Shown in pieces: positions 21,572-33,380 of a stretch of 64,000 nt of DNA. A program made the translations under genes and the position numbers. Position 1 is the stretch's first letter; the number at the start of each line of letters is the position of its first letter. The notes beneath the pieces are model-generated. The model had not been told where the DNA came from. It worked only from the letters and a program-made list of their open reading frames with translations, and did not search any database. The stretch is from Cordilura impudica (lineage: Eukaryota; Arthropoda; Insecta; Diptera; Scathophagidae). Location: positions 237,160,364-237,224,363 of the forward strand of contig OY821520.1 in assembly GCA_963682025.1 (NCBI GenBank), given 5' to 3'.

Positions 21572-23735
21572 AAGAATCATATGTGGAAGAGGATGTGCAA
21601 AATGAAATTTGTTCATCACAAACTGACTAACCAAGAGTGGCGGTTCTCAGAATGTTCATGTGACCATTGAACATATTTATGAACAAGAGTGGCAGAACTC
21701 AAAGCAGCCATTTTGAGGGTTGCCAAAGAAGTGTTTAAAAACAGAATAAAGGAAAAATGTAGTAGGAGAAAATATGAAACTGGAATTTTTAAAAAAGAGC
21801 TATATATTATATATTATAATTTGTAATAAAAAAAATATACGATTCTTGCTTGTACATTAAACGTATTTAATAAAGTATATTGCAAAACGAAAAAAAAAAT
21901 AATAAAAAAAAATTAATTAAAATGAAACAATAAGTTTGGTGGGGTTTCTAAAAATAGATGGATAAATTGATTGAAAATTTTGTTTTATTTAGTTGATTGT
22001 TTTCTTTTAAATTAAGAGTTAATTTAAAGAAGAAGAAAAATTTATTAAAAACGTAATGTGTGGTGGTTGGTGATAGAAATGAGTGGAGAAATGTGTTGAA
22101 AGATGTTAAATAAAAGGTCTTATTAAAAAGGTAAACAAATTTAAAAATTATTTTTTCTTAATACTATAAAAATATGCTATAAAAAAAACATCAAAAATTT
22201 GTTTTTTATTTTTGCAAAAATTTTAATAATGTTCATCAATTTACGATAATTTTGTATATCCTGTCAACTTGGAAAATATTAAGATTTCTTAGTTTTACAA
22301 CGCAGAGTTTGAAATTGGTTTTGTCTTTTTCATATATCGTTGAATTCTAATCAGAATTGATATTTAAATAATTTATAAAAAAAAGTGTTGTTCATAGAAG
22401 TGAGTAAATTGAAATGAGTGTTTAAAAGGATTTTAAGTAAAAGCTATTTTTCGTATTAAATTATGAAAATTAATCTTTCCATATGTAAAAAAAAACAATA
22501 TAAAAATTATTTGCTATTTTTTTCCATCATATCCTGTACAACTCCGAAATTGATAAGATTTTGTGTTTTCATTAGAAAATAGCTCAGATAAAATTTAATT
22601 CGCAAAGTTTAGATTTTTAATTTTTTTATACATTGGAAACTTTTACTAAATTCTAAATTTGCAAATTGATTTTTAATAATTCCGCGTTAAATCCTAAAAT
22701 TATTTTTTTTTCTTGCGAAATCACTCTTTGCTGTGTTCTCTAACGAAAGATAACAAATTTGTTTAAAAAAAATTTAATTTAGCAACAAAATAGGCGAAAA
22801 AAAATTTTTAAGCATGCCACAACAATGGAAACTTCTGTGCCAGGGTTGATTAAAACAACAAAAATAGAAGATGGTAATAAATAAAATGTGTAAAATCTTA
22901 ACCGTTATTTAAATATTTAAAGTTTCTGGCATTTGAACTGTTTTTTAAATACAATTATATTTTTCAATGTTTTTATCTTATAATTATTTACTAGTGTATC
23001 CCAGCACTCAAATTCGAGTGCAAATTCTAGGAAATATTATTTTTTTTTAATTTTTTTATTTAAATTTATATTTAAGTTCCTGAATTGTTTTTTTTATTAT
23101 TATTTTTTTAATTTTTTTATTTATATTTATATTTTAGTTTCTGAGTTCTTTTTTTTAAATTATTTTATTTCCATATTTTTGAATTTTTTGGTTTACATTC
23201 AAAATTTACTTAAAGTTTCTTTTTTATAAAATAAAATTTTTGAAAAAAATATATATTTGTGTTTCCTTATTTGCTTTCAATTTCACATATTTTTTCAATC
23301 ATGTTTGAAAAATTTCATTCCACAGAAAACAAATGTCTTATGAAATTTTACAAATAAACTTTACTTGATGAAATTGCAAATGTTAAAAAATTTAAACTTT
23401 TCTACCTTTTACAATTTGTTTTGATTTCTTATATTAACTATGTGTGTGTATTTGTTGTTTCTTATCCTTTATATCTAGTCTCATTTCAATAACTAGTCAT
23501 AAAACCAAGATTCTTCATAAAACCGTGTCATAATTTGGGTTTTTATGTTCTTGCTGCATAACAATGTCTGCGTTTTGTCAAGTGAAGAACATGTTTTTTT
23601 TTTTTTTAATGATCTTGCTTATTAGCAATGTGAACATATTTTATGTTCATAAATTTTTGAACATTCTGAGATCTGCCGCTCTTGCTATGATGAACAAATT
23701 ACATTTTGCACATCCTCATTTATATATGATTCTTG
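21572..23735. mobile_element. DNA element with ~48-bp inverted ends, copy 1
   Basis: The left end CAAGAATCATAT...GGATGTGCAAAATGAAATTT is matched inverted by the right end (complement CAAGAATCATAT...GGATGTGCAAAATGTAATTT), with GTTCATCA following in both. No transposase is seen. The interior 22280-23714 is repeated in inverted orientation at 33381-35447. Part of it (about 22670-22990) matches the right end of the Tc1-like element at 12250-12570, so this is a composite or relative. The superfamily is unassigned. Confidence 0.65.
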
Positions 23736-23991
23736 ACTACACGTGCAAGAAAACGAACTTAAAATAAAGCTACACTCGAATCTGTGTGGTTTATGTGTGT
23801 TCGAAACAAAAAATACGTGATAGAAAAATATTCGTGTAGATAACGAAATATTAAAACGAAACACAGTCATGATTGTGTTCGGCACCGTACAAAATTTAGA
23901 AACACACATAATTGATTTGAAAATAAAAATATGTGTTGGCTGCTCTAGAACAGAACATTGTGTGTTTGATGTGTGTATTTTCGGAACCTTG
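23736..23991. mobile_element. partial hAT-type foldback MITE (right half only)
   Basis: It matches the right halves of the complete copies at 34113-34758 and 35922-36689: TAACGAAATATTAAAACGAA, a following ACACAGTCATG, then ATGTGTTGGCTGCT and an end at GGAACCTTG. The left half is missing where it meets the preceding element. Confidence 0.7.
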
Positions 23992-24049
23992 CAAAAAAAA
24001 TTAATAACAATACCACTTAAATTTGGTTTATGCTTATTTTTTATATCCA

Positions 24050-24135
24050 ATTAGTGGGACCGAAGAGATAGGGTCTTTAAACCATGGTATAGGGTATTAT
24101 AGTCGGTCAAGACCGACTATAATTTTCTTACTTGT
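24050..24135 (+). mobile_element. INE-1/DINE-like 3' end
   Basis: GGTATAGGGTATTATAGTC leads into a hairpin AGTCGGTCAAGACCGACT, then AATTTTCTTACTTGTT. A short hairpin followed by TTACTTGTTTT is the form of the 3' end of non-autonomous Helentron-type repeats in flies. Assignment is by resemblance. Confidence 0.5.
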
Positions 24136-25420
24136 TATATATGAATTTTCATAATACAATTTAAAATACAATTTAAAATAAAATATATAATTATTTTATT
24201 TAATTTTAAATCCATTTCCAAGAAACTAATGATTTTTTATTTATAAATTAAGCGTTATAGTAATTCAGCTATTGTTGCTATTTAATAAGTTTAGGAATTT
24301 TAAATAGAATCTTCTAGTTTATTATGTTCAAGCCTTTAAATTTATTTTTACTGTCCATCACATTCATGATATTAATTCATTTTATAAAAATTTAAATATT
24401 TATATCTTTAGAATTAAGTGTACGAATTTTTAATAGATACATTTTTTTCCAAAAAATTTAAATCTTCTTTTAGTATCATTATAATATAATAGAAGCCTCA
24501 TTTTTGCCGTCAAAAAAGTTTTACTAAAAATGTTGATAATGTAATATAATTTATAAAATCTCTTAAAATATTTTATAAACCAATAAATTTTTTTTTATAA
24601 AATTTATGAAAACTCACGTGCATTGTTTTTATGAAAAGTTTTATAATGGAATTTTTTTTCATAAAATCTATAAAAAAAAAAATTATTCTTAAATTATTGG
24701 GCGTCAATGTAAACAGTATAAAACTTTATATTAAATTTATTATTTTTATAAAATTAGAATTTCGTGAGCATTGTGTAGTCAATAGTTGCGGTTAGCATCA
24801 GGTGAAAGATAAATTACATTATCCATTAGAAATTTTGTGCTTTCCCTTCACATTAACGACTTTGATGTAATATCTCATTTCCAACTAACAACTCTAAATG
24901 CAAAGTTTTAACATACACATGTTTATATCAAACAGATAACTTATTAATTAATTATGTTTTACATTTCGTTAAATTTCAGTTGGTCATGCCATCGTAATAT
25001 TATCGTAAATAAACTATACAAACTATTAAGTAAATGTTACAAATATTATTATTTTTTTTTTCTTTTCAAATTGGTAATAAATTTTTTAAATAATATTGTT
25101 ACATTTCTGTTAATATCATATTACCACGAAATTTTTATTTTTAATAAAATTCCAAAATTGTTATGAAATTGGAATTTAAGTAAAGCAATTTTCTTATTGC
25201 ACCAAACATTAAGAGTCGCACAAAGAAAACAGAAAACGAATTAAAACAAATTTGTAAGGAAAGAAATTTATTCATTATTCATTGATTTTCCAGTGATATG
25301 AAGTTTTAATAAATTTGTTTGCTTGAATTACCCCACGTGCATCAATATAACATGTGTTCGAATTAACATATACTCACAAAAAAATGTTGGTTTTAGTAGA
25401 TAAATGTTAATCTCAGTTAA
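24136..25420. other. AT-rich, no gene
   Basis: No coding, RNA or structured repeat that I can support; the short open frame at 24954-25166 is AT-biased low-complexity sequence. Confidence 0.6.
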
Positions 25421-25429
25421 GTCGTCGAC

Positions 25430-26525
25430 AAATTTTCATAATTAAATGAACATTTTTATTATTTTTATGAAAAAATCATTAATTTTTTACAAAAATCTAA
25501 TAATATTATGAATCGTAGCTATTGATGTATCAATAAAAAATTTTATTAATTCTATAAAAAAAAGTGTTCATTATTTTCATGAAAAAAATCATTGTATTTA
25601 ATAGCTTTAATTTTATGAAAAAAACTTCATTTGTTTTATGAAGAAAAACTAATTTTTTTTTGTTAAAAAGGATTCACTAATTTTAAGAAAGAATGATAAT
25701 ATTATGGAAAATTTCATTCATTTAACAAAAAAAAAATTAATAAATTTCACGTAAAAACTTAATAATTAATATAAGCAAAATTAAAAACTCACATTCAGAT
25801 TTTAATCATTTGTTTAAATCTTTTATACAATCCCTGAAGATGTTCTTCGATAAATAGCGAAATATTGAAACATTTAATAAAAACATATCCTTGAGCTCCA
25901 AGATATAATATGTTCAAAATTCGTTAATTTTATAAAAAATTAAATTATTAATTCTATGAAAACATTTAATTTATTTAATAAATTTTAAGAAAAATGTCAT
26001 TAATTTTATGAATAAATTCATTTATGAAAAAAGTCATTGATATTGTAAACAATTCAATTATTTAGTTTGGAAAAAGTTCATTAATGGTATGAAAAAAATT
26101 ATTAATTTAATAAAAAAAAAGCATTAATTTTATGAAAAAGTTCATTATTTCTATGTATAAATTCATTTAATTCCATATAAAAAACAAATTTAACTTTTTT
26201 AGTTTGTGATACAAATTCATTAATACTATGAAACAAAATTCGTTAATTTTGTAAAAAAAAAAAGTTAATTAATTTTATGAAAGAACTCACATATTTAGTA
26301 AAGAAAAAATTATTAATATTATGAAAAAATTACTTATCTCAATTATAAAAAAAGTTCTTTAATGTTATATTATATGAAAAAAATTTATTTATTTAGTTAT
26401 GAAACATCATTAATATTTTTAAGTTTTTTAAATTTTTTTCATTATTAAAAAATGCATTAATTTTATGAAAAATTCATTAATATTAGAGAAAAAGTTCATT
26501 ATTATTATGCAAAATAGTGAAATAT
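25430..26525. repeat. degenerate ATTAATTTTATGAAAAA minisatellite
   Basis: Units of roughly 20-30 bases with core TTCATTAATTTTATGAAAAA recur irregularly. Related sequence is at 37380-37960 and 57.7-60.5 kb. No gene is seen. Confidence 0.7.
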
Positions 26526-26681
26526 AACAATTAGATTTTTTTGTTGTGTAATATTCTTCTGGGATAAGTATAAAATAGAAAAGCTATAAGTCGTAAATCA
26601 ACGGAAATTCAATACAACTCATGACCAACAAGTGAAAGTAAAAGAAAATGTAAAATAGATGTAGGTTCAAATCTCACGGCC

Positions 26682-26718
26682 CACAGTGGACTATTTGACG
26701 AGAAGGCGGTCAAAAATC
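26682..26718 (+). repeat. Transib left terminus with RSS-like heptamer and nonamer
   Basis: CACAGTG (26682-26688), a 21-base spacer, then TCAAAAATC (26710-26718), which matches the canonical nonamer ACAAAAACC at 7 of 9 positions. Confidence 0.75.
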
Positions 26719-27347
26719 TATAACTTTTGATTGGATTGGAATTTTGATATGCGGTTTTTTTGTTTGGTAGGTGAGACTTTAGCGTTTATTTTCTTGACCG
26801 AAAATATAAAATGTTACGGAGGTTTTAAAATACGTTTTCATTTGTAGTTGAATTTTAGTGCAAAAGTGAAGTGTTAAAAGGTAAAAAAAAAGGTTTTTTT
26901 TTTTAAATATAATGTCTTATTTGTTCAGTTAATTTTACAACTAATACTTTTTAACAATTTTTTAAGTTAATTTTTTCAGAAAATGCCAAACTTTGGCCCC
27001 CGTAAACTTTTTAGTCCTAATGTGCACAAGGGCCAAAGGTTTTTTTTTTTTTTTTTAAAGATCCCGAGTTAAAATATAATTTATTAAGCAGCGAACGTTA
27101 AAGTTTCCTTATATTGGTTCAAGATAGAGAAGTTTCAATGAAAAACTCGTATGTTTTTGCTTTAGTTAATTTTTTTTTTTATTGTCTTTTTAAATATTTC
27201 TATATCAATTTTTATGGTAAATTTATTAAATACAACAATTTTTATTGTAAATTTACAAAATATATAAATTTTTAAATCAAGAAAATTTTTTAACTATATA
27301 AAAAAAAAGTGTAACTTATTGTTAGTGTAATGAAAAAGTACTTTAAA

Positions 27348-29379
27348 TCAATCAATTTTAGTAAAAATTTCTTCTAAATAGCCGTGATTTTCATCTTCTA
27401 GAAGTTGTTTAGCTTCTTCGTCTAATTCAATAGAGGTAGTTTTTCATTTTTGACGAATGTTGGACATATATGGATCTGAAGTGCACAACAAAATAGTGAT
27501 AAGGTCTTCATTAGTACAACATCTGGACATTTTCCTTGTGTTGTGCTCGCGAAAGAATCTGTAGTCTTTGTTCCTTTTTTCTTGCGCTTCTTCAGATAGA
27601 TCTCCTATTGGTAGCATATTGTTTTGAATTATTTGTACCCCATGGTACAAAATTTTATGAACTGTGGATGGCATATATCTCCAAGAGTATTTTTCATTAT
27701 AAAGTATAGCTGTTTTATTGGCGTACTCTCCAAATTTTTTTGCATTTATCTTTCTGCTGCATGCTAGAACTTGTAATATGATTTTGAATCGTCTTATTAA
27801 TTCATGATCTACACCTGTGATAGATGCTGCAGTTTCCGGATCGGAAAAAAATCTCCTTGCAGTATTTCCATCATTTGTGTTTCCTTCCCCTTGTTTTGGT
27901 TGGTCGATTACGAGGCCTAGCTGTAGATATTTTTGTTGAATTTGTTTTTTTTTCTCACTGTTTCGCCTAACAGACCAAATTCCAAATCATAACCCAATTT
28001 AAGAATATGCTCCATGAAACGTATTCTAGCATGAAGAGGGGACATTCCAAATTCGTAGGCTTCCTTAAAACTATCGTCTTCTGGTGGGGGTTGGCTTAAT
28101 TGACTTGATGTCTTTTGGCATATAATGCAGCTTGACGTTGACTTTGTTCCAGTTAAAGCTTGTGCAACTTTTCCATCAATCATTGTGAGACACATTTTAA
28201 AATGTACTTCAATGTCTGGGTCATCAAATTTAAATATTACTGGTTGAAGTTCCTTAATTTGATCTTTTATTTTTTGAACTTCTTCAGTTATGACATCTTT
28301 GGTTTCCTTTTTGAATGCAAATTTTATTGGTCTGCATAACTTTGTTGAAGAAGGAATTTAATTTTTCCATATATCAATTTCTGTTGCTCTACTAGTTGAT
28401 GGCTCTAAGACGCTATACCTTTTTGTTAAGCGCAATGGAACGAAAGATACCATAAATAAATTAGCATCTGATGAATTTTCGGCATTAAATTGCTTGTATT
28501 GTTTCTGACCAGAGGATCCATCACATCCCCATTTAGAAATTAAAATAATGCTGCCATTACCAATTATTTTTAAATGATCAGTATCAAGCGTATTTAGCAA
28601 TCGTTCTGCAGATCTTGAAATTTTATTACTGCTGATGTTGAAGTGACACTAATAAAGGTAAGCATTCTTTTTTGGCAGAAACTAAATCTCGATACTCTGG
28701 AAAAATTCCACAATTCTTTTCATTGGTTCGCTTCCGCAATTACTTATATTAATTTTTGGTCAATTTCAAATCCAAAAATAGGGCGAACGCTTCTTCCGAC
28801 GTAAATTTCTTATCTTCAATTGGTGTAGGAATGCTTTTCAAAATCCTCTTTGTGCGCCTTGGGCTCGCTTCTACTATTTTTTCAATTATTTCAATTTTAT
28901 TTTTTTTTATTTTGGGTTGGTTGAATTTGGTGCAAAAATGAATCCTTAATAATTCTTTGAGAAATTTCTTCATTGATATTCTCCAGCTTGCGCCTTCGAG
29001 ATCTTTCACTACATCCGTCAATTGGTTTTGCTGGTCGACCCTTTTTTCCACTTTCGTTGGCAGTTGTAGATGCACTCTCAAAAATAAGTTCCTTTATTAA
29101 CCAGTCTTGGTAACGTTTGTACATCTTTGCCTTGCTATGAGAGCATTCAATGTACCGTCTTTTCAAATTCGATGCAAAATTAGTAATTTTTCCTTTGTGC
29201 ATTTCAATGTCCTCTAGGTTACAATTCTTAAAGAAGTCGTTGCTCACTATGTGCAAAATTACATCGTCTACATCATTTCGTTGAAAATAAATATCTGCCA
29301 GATCTCTGTAACAGTACTTAGCACAAATTGTAATGAATAATAATTGTGGAAACATTATTATAAATACTCTTTCTTGCAA
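27348..29379 (-). pseudogene. Transib transposase (RAG1-core-like), broken
   Basis: Minus-strand blocks in order: N-terminal region CYRDLADIYFQRNDVDDVIL (29379 down to 28900) with SRRRKLENINEEISQ; RRTKRILKSIPTP and SEEAFALFLDLKLTK (about 28850-28755); ISKWGCDGSSGQKQYKQ, whose Asp (codon about 28520-28522) sits where RAG1/Transib have the first catalytic Asp; CRPIKFAFKKE; CLTMIDGKVAQALTGTKSTS with Asp at 28175-28177 followed by a CIIC zinc pair; SPLHARIRFMEHILKLGYDL; and MPSTVHKILYHG with LSEEAQEKRNKDYRFFREHN, where the first Glu (about 27591-27593) aligns with the RAG1 catalytic Glu. The C-terminus runs to a stop at 27348. Several frameshifts and stops make it inactive. Confidence 0.82.
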
Positions 29380-29639
29380 TTATGTAAAATAAAAATTATT
29401 ATCTTTTGTTACCACTTTTAGAAGCATAAGAAACCCACACCCTAACCCCTTTTAAAAGGTGAAGCATACCTGCTCATATATTAAAGGGCTATGTCGCAAT
29501 AGTTTTTTTTTTTACCATTTACATATTATTTAAATTGTTTCCCATTTTGTCAGTTATTTAAACTATATAACTCTAATTCAGACTATTAATGTTTTTGAAA
29601 GATACCTATGTAAATGTACCTGTAACAATTAAGCGCATT

Positions 29640-29900
29640 ATATCTCAACCCTTTTTTATAAGTATATAACAACTCCTGACAACTCTACCGACACGCAAAA
29701 AAATACACCGCGGTGCACCGGTACGACCAACTTTTGTATTCATAACACTCAGACGGACGGACGGACATCGTTTATTCGACTCAGAAAGTGTTTTTGAGTC
29801 GATCCGTATAATAAAAGATGGATAAAGGTCCAATATTTTTGGCAGTTACAAACATCACCTCAAACTTAATATATCCTAACCACATAGTGGACATCTTTTG
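29640..29900. mobile_element. INE-1/DINE-like fragment with GGAC repeats
   Basis: CAGACGGACGGACGGACATC is followed by TCGACTCAGAAAGTG and GTATAATAAAAGATGG, the layout of the microsatellite and following block of INE-1-type repeats in flies. It sits inside the Transib element upstream of its transposase. Confidence 0.5.
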
Positions 29901-30404
29901 TATTCATAAATTTTGCAGAAAATAGCTAACCTTCGGTCAGAAAAATTGTTCTGGTGCACAGGGGCGGAAACTGGCGGGTGTATAATGGGGTATAGGAGTA
30001 TAGGGGAGGGTTCGGACTATAGAAGAGTACAAGAGTTTTTCTGACTGCTTTTGACTGGCAGGAGTTATGCTCTATTAAGTAGGAAAATTTGGATCTTTTT
30101 TAAAATTTTTTTTTTTAATTTCGGAATGACTCAGTGATTTTACATTTTTAACATAAATAGCATGGAAGCCACAAAATTTATTTCACTTCAAAATCTTTTA
30201 AATCAAAAAAGTAACAGTCATTCAAAAATAAAAATTTACAAAAAAATTTTTAATTTTAGCAAAATACTGAGAAAGCCCATTTTCGAAGACCCTGTTCGCT
30301 GTGATATAGTTGAGATAGAGTCGCAATTTTTTGGCTCACGAGGTTTACTAGTATTTACTTTCAAATGAATAACATAACTTTAAAATCGGTAACAAAAAAA
30401 AAAT

Positions 30405-30441
30405 GATTTTTGGCCGCCTTCTCAAAATATGGTCCACTGTG
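30405..30441 (-). repeat. Transib right terminus with RSS-like heptamer and nonamer
   Basis: Read inward from 30441: CACAGTG, a 21-base spacer, then CCAAAAATC. The spacer equals that of the left end. Confidence 0.75.
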
Positions 30442-30446
30442 CGGCA

Positions 30447-31091
30447 TCCAATTTTTATTTTTTTTTGATATAAATTATAAAAAATTATAAAAAAATAAAT
30501 TATTATAAAAAAAAAAATTATTACCATGTTTCAAATAATCTGGTTATAAAATTTCACAGGTCATGTATAATTTCTAGAAAATATATACTTTTTCCTCGTT
30601 CGAAACAATTTCCCATTTTTTTTTTTGGCCAACTTATTTCTCTGAGTGTATAAATTAATAATTCAAAAATCATAAAAAATACTTCATACATTGAAGCAAA
30701 TACTTATTTGCAGCCATACACATAACATTAAGGGAAATTATAGTAAATTGTTGAAATCATACACAAATAAATATGTTGCAACAATTTGTAGTTGAAATCA
30801 ATACCCATGTAATGCAAACAACCCCTGAAGTCGTAACTTACATCAGTGAATATTCAAAAGCAATAAGGCACTAAATAATAGTTTTAGCTTTACGAGTTAG
30901 GTTCCATTTGTGGGTTGATAATATAAAATTATAAAAAAAAACATGTTTGGCAAATAATAAATAGTCAATAGAGGAAGATTATTTCAGTGAAAAAATGAAT
31001 TAAATTATATGTGATTTAGATAATAACAAAATTTTAAAATTTTTTAATTTTTATTACTTTTTTTTGCTATATTTTTTTAAGATTTTTTTTT
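30447..31091. other. AT-rich, no gene
   Basis: No open frame or repeat that I can assign. Confidence 0.6.
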
Positions 31092-31443
31092 GATGTGTAA
31101 ACATCTATCTATACGCGCAGGGGGCTAAATTTCTATTTCACAATACAATCACAAAAACAGTGTTACACGTAATAGGTGAGAGCTGACACATAACGCTGTG
31201 TGACTTATGATTGTATTGGTGAAAAAATTATGATATAAAATTGTTTTTTATACCACTTTTTTAAAAGCGTCATCTATGTATCACTTATATACGTTTATAT
31301 TGGGATATCTTTAACGTTTTACAGCAAAGGGTTGTTGAATTAGCTGAAACAGTTTTTGCTATAAGTGATACATAGATGACGCTTTTTGTTTGATTTTAAA
31401 AAATTACATAAAAAAATCGTTAATTACTAGATGTTTACACATC
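31092..31443. mobile_element. MITE, 352 bp, ends GATGTGTAAACATCT
   Basis: GATGTGTAAACATCT at 31092 and its complement at 31429-31443 are perfect 15-bp terminal inverted repeats. Inside, AGCGTCATCTATGTATCACT and its complement form a second inverted pair around 31268-31383. A second copy is split between 61585-61740 and the right edge of the window. Confidence 0.82.
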
Positions 31444-31449
31444 TTCCCT

Positions 31450-32960
31450 GTGATCGGACTCACATTATTTGTTTTTTATAAATAAATTTTTGAAGAAACA
31501 ATTTTAAATAAATTTTTAAGAAAAATTTGATATTTTTTTTTATTTAACAAACTAAACAAATTTTTAGTTTATGAAAAATACATATCAAAAAACAATTTTT
31601 AATAAATAAATAAAAACTGAGAATAAATTTTAAAATACAAATAAGTAAATAACGAGAAAATATCATATAAATAATTCAAAAAAACTTTTTAGTAAATATA
31701 TTTTTGAACAAAAAATTTTAACAAATAAATTAAAAAAAATAAATAAATTTAAAAAAATCTTGAAACAAATTTAAAAAAAACATTATCTTTATATATAAAA
31801 TTTTGAAAATTAAATTTTAAGTAAAAGCATTTTTAAAAAAGCAAAATATTGTAATTATTAAATAAATTAAAAAAATTTAATAAATAAATTGAAACAAAGC
31901 TAATTGTTAAAATTTAATATCATAAAAATCTTATTAAAAAATAGTATAAAAATTTTTTAATCAAAAAAGTAAATTTATATTTTTAAGTTAATGTATTTAT
32001 AAAAAAAACATTCTTATAAATAAACTAAAATTAAATTTTTGAGAAATAAATTTGAATAACCAAAATTAAAAAAATTATAAATCAATATTAGAATAAATAA
32101 TAATAAATTAATTATCCAAAAAACGTTTAATAAATAAACTTGAAAATAATTTCCATTAAATATATTATATAAAAAAAATTTATTAATACATTTTTAAACA
32201 ATATTATTATAAATAAATAATAATAAATTAATTATCCAAAAAACGTTTAATAAATAAACTTGAAAACAGTTTCCATTAAATATATTATATAAAAAAAATT
32301 TAATTAATACATTTTTAAACAATATTATTATAAATAAAATTTTGAAAAAAATAAATTTCAAGGAAGCATTACAAGTTAATAATAAAAACTTTTTGAAAGT
32401 TAATTTTTAACAAAAAAACATTAAAAAAAATATCATAAATCAATAACTAAAAAAAAATTAATAAAAAATATTGTAAATAATTAAAAAAATTTTAATAAAT
32501 AACTATTAAAAAAAAATCTAATAAATAATTTAAATTAAAAAAATAATAATAATATAAATAAAGATTATGAATTAAATTTAAAAAAAAATTAGTAAATAAA
32601 TAAATTTATAAAAGTTAATTTAAATATTTAAATGAATAATTTTTTGAATAAATATTTCTAATAAATAAAATTTTAATAAATATTTTTTTTTAAGTAAATT
32701 TTTGCAAAATAATGTTTGAAAAACAAATAAAATTTAAAAAAAATATAAATCAACATTAAGAAAATTTTAATAAATAAGTTATTAAAAAAAAAATATTTAA
32801 TAAATGTTAAATAAATAAATTTTTTAAATAAAAAATAATTTATAAATGTTTGAACAAAAAATTTTAATATATAAATATATGTATATATACATATATATAT
32901 ATTTTTTTAAATTACAAAGAAATAAATTTTTGATATAATAATATTAATAAATAATACCTG
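31450..32960. repeat. AT-rich satellite, inverted relative to 14.5-18.7 kb
   Basis: Sequence such as AATAAATAAATTTTTGAAAA is the complement of the left satellite style. It includes an exact-period tandem duplication of 120 bases (32101-32220 and 32221-32338) with only a few differences. Confidence 0.75.
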
Positions 32961-32999
32961 AAAATAATATAAAAAATTTGTTACGTAAAAAACAACATA

Positions 33000-33375
33000 T
33001 AGTTAGTTAGATGTTCTTTATTTAAAATTAATTTTTGTTTTCTGTATTACAACGTTATAAAATATTAATTTTAGAACATACGACCATGACATAATGTCGT
33101 CAGTCGGAAAAAGATAATACATAGTGTATAGCAAATTGTGTTTTATGGGGCATTTAAATTAATAATTAAATTCATTTATTAACATCTTCCTGTAACCAAC
33201 CTATCGCATTTATAATGTATCGTGATAAATCTTGAAAATTTTCTTTAGCATTTAAAATATCAATCAACTCATTTTCTGTTAAGGTAGGTTTTTTAAAGTT
33301 TTGGTTTCTTATGTGTCTTAAAATAGGACACTTGGCTATAAAATGCAGGATATTTTTCTATTTCATTTAAATAAC
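33000..33375 (-). pseudogene. LINE ORF2 C-terminal fragment
   Basis: Minus strand reads ILAKCPILRHIRNQNFKKPT, LTENELIDILNAKENFQDLS and RYIINAIGWLQEDVNK before a stop near 33178. A Cys near PILRH followed by this kind of tail is seen at the C-terminus of I/LOA/R1-type LINE proteins downstream of RNase H. The rest to 33000 would be its 3' untranslated part. Only this short tail is present, as expected for 5' truncation. Identity is by resemblance. Confidence 0.5.
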
Positions 33376-33380
33376 ATAGC

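Larger units (their letters stand above)
26682..30441 (-). mobile_element. Transib (RAG1-like) DNA transposon, 3.76 kb
   Basis: Both ends begin CACAGTGGAC, the same seven bases as the consensus V(D)J recombination-signal heptamer and typical of Transib termini. The ends agree over about 37 bases, including GAGAAGGCGG and CAAAAATC. Flanking pentamers are CGGCC (26677-26681) and CGGCA (30442-30446), fitting the 5-bp GC-rich duplication of Transib elements with one change. The minus strand between them encodes a RAG1-core-like transposase pseudogene (27348-29379). An INE-1-like fragment with GGAC repeats lies in the 5' part (about 29640-29900). Confidence 0.88.

Noticed and set aside
26665..26681. 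GTAGGTTCAAATCTCACGG looks like a tRNA T-arm, and CGGCATCCA after the Transib right end looks like an acceptor 3' side
   Set aside because: With the transposon removed no matching acceptor 5' strand, D-arm or A-box is visible upstream, and the T-stem pairs poorly. It is treated as chance or a very old tRNA-like relic.
30162..30368. 68-aa plus-strand ORF near the Transib right end
   Set aside because: It lies in the subterminal region of the transposon and resembles nothing; treated as chance.
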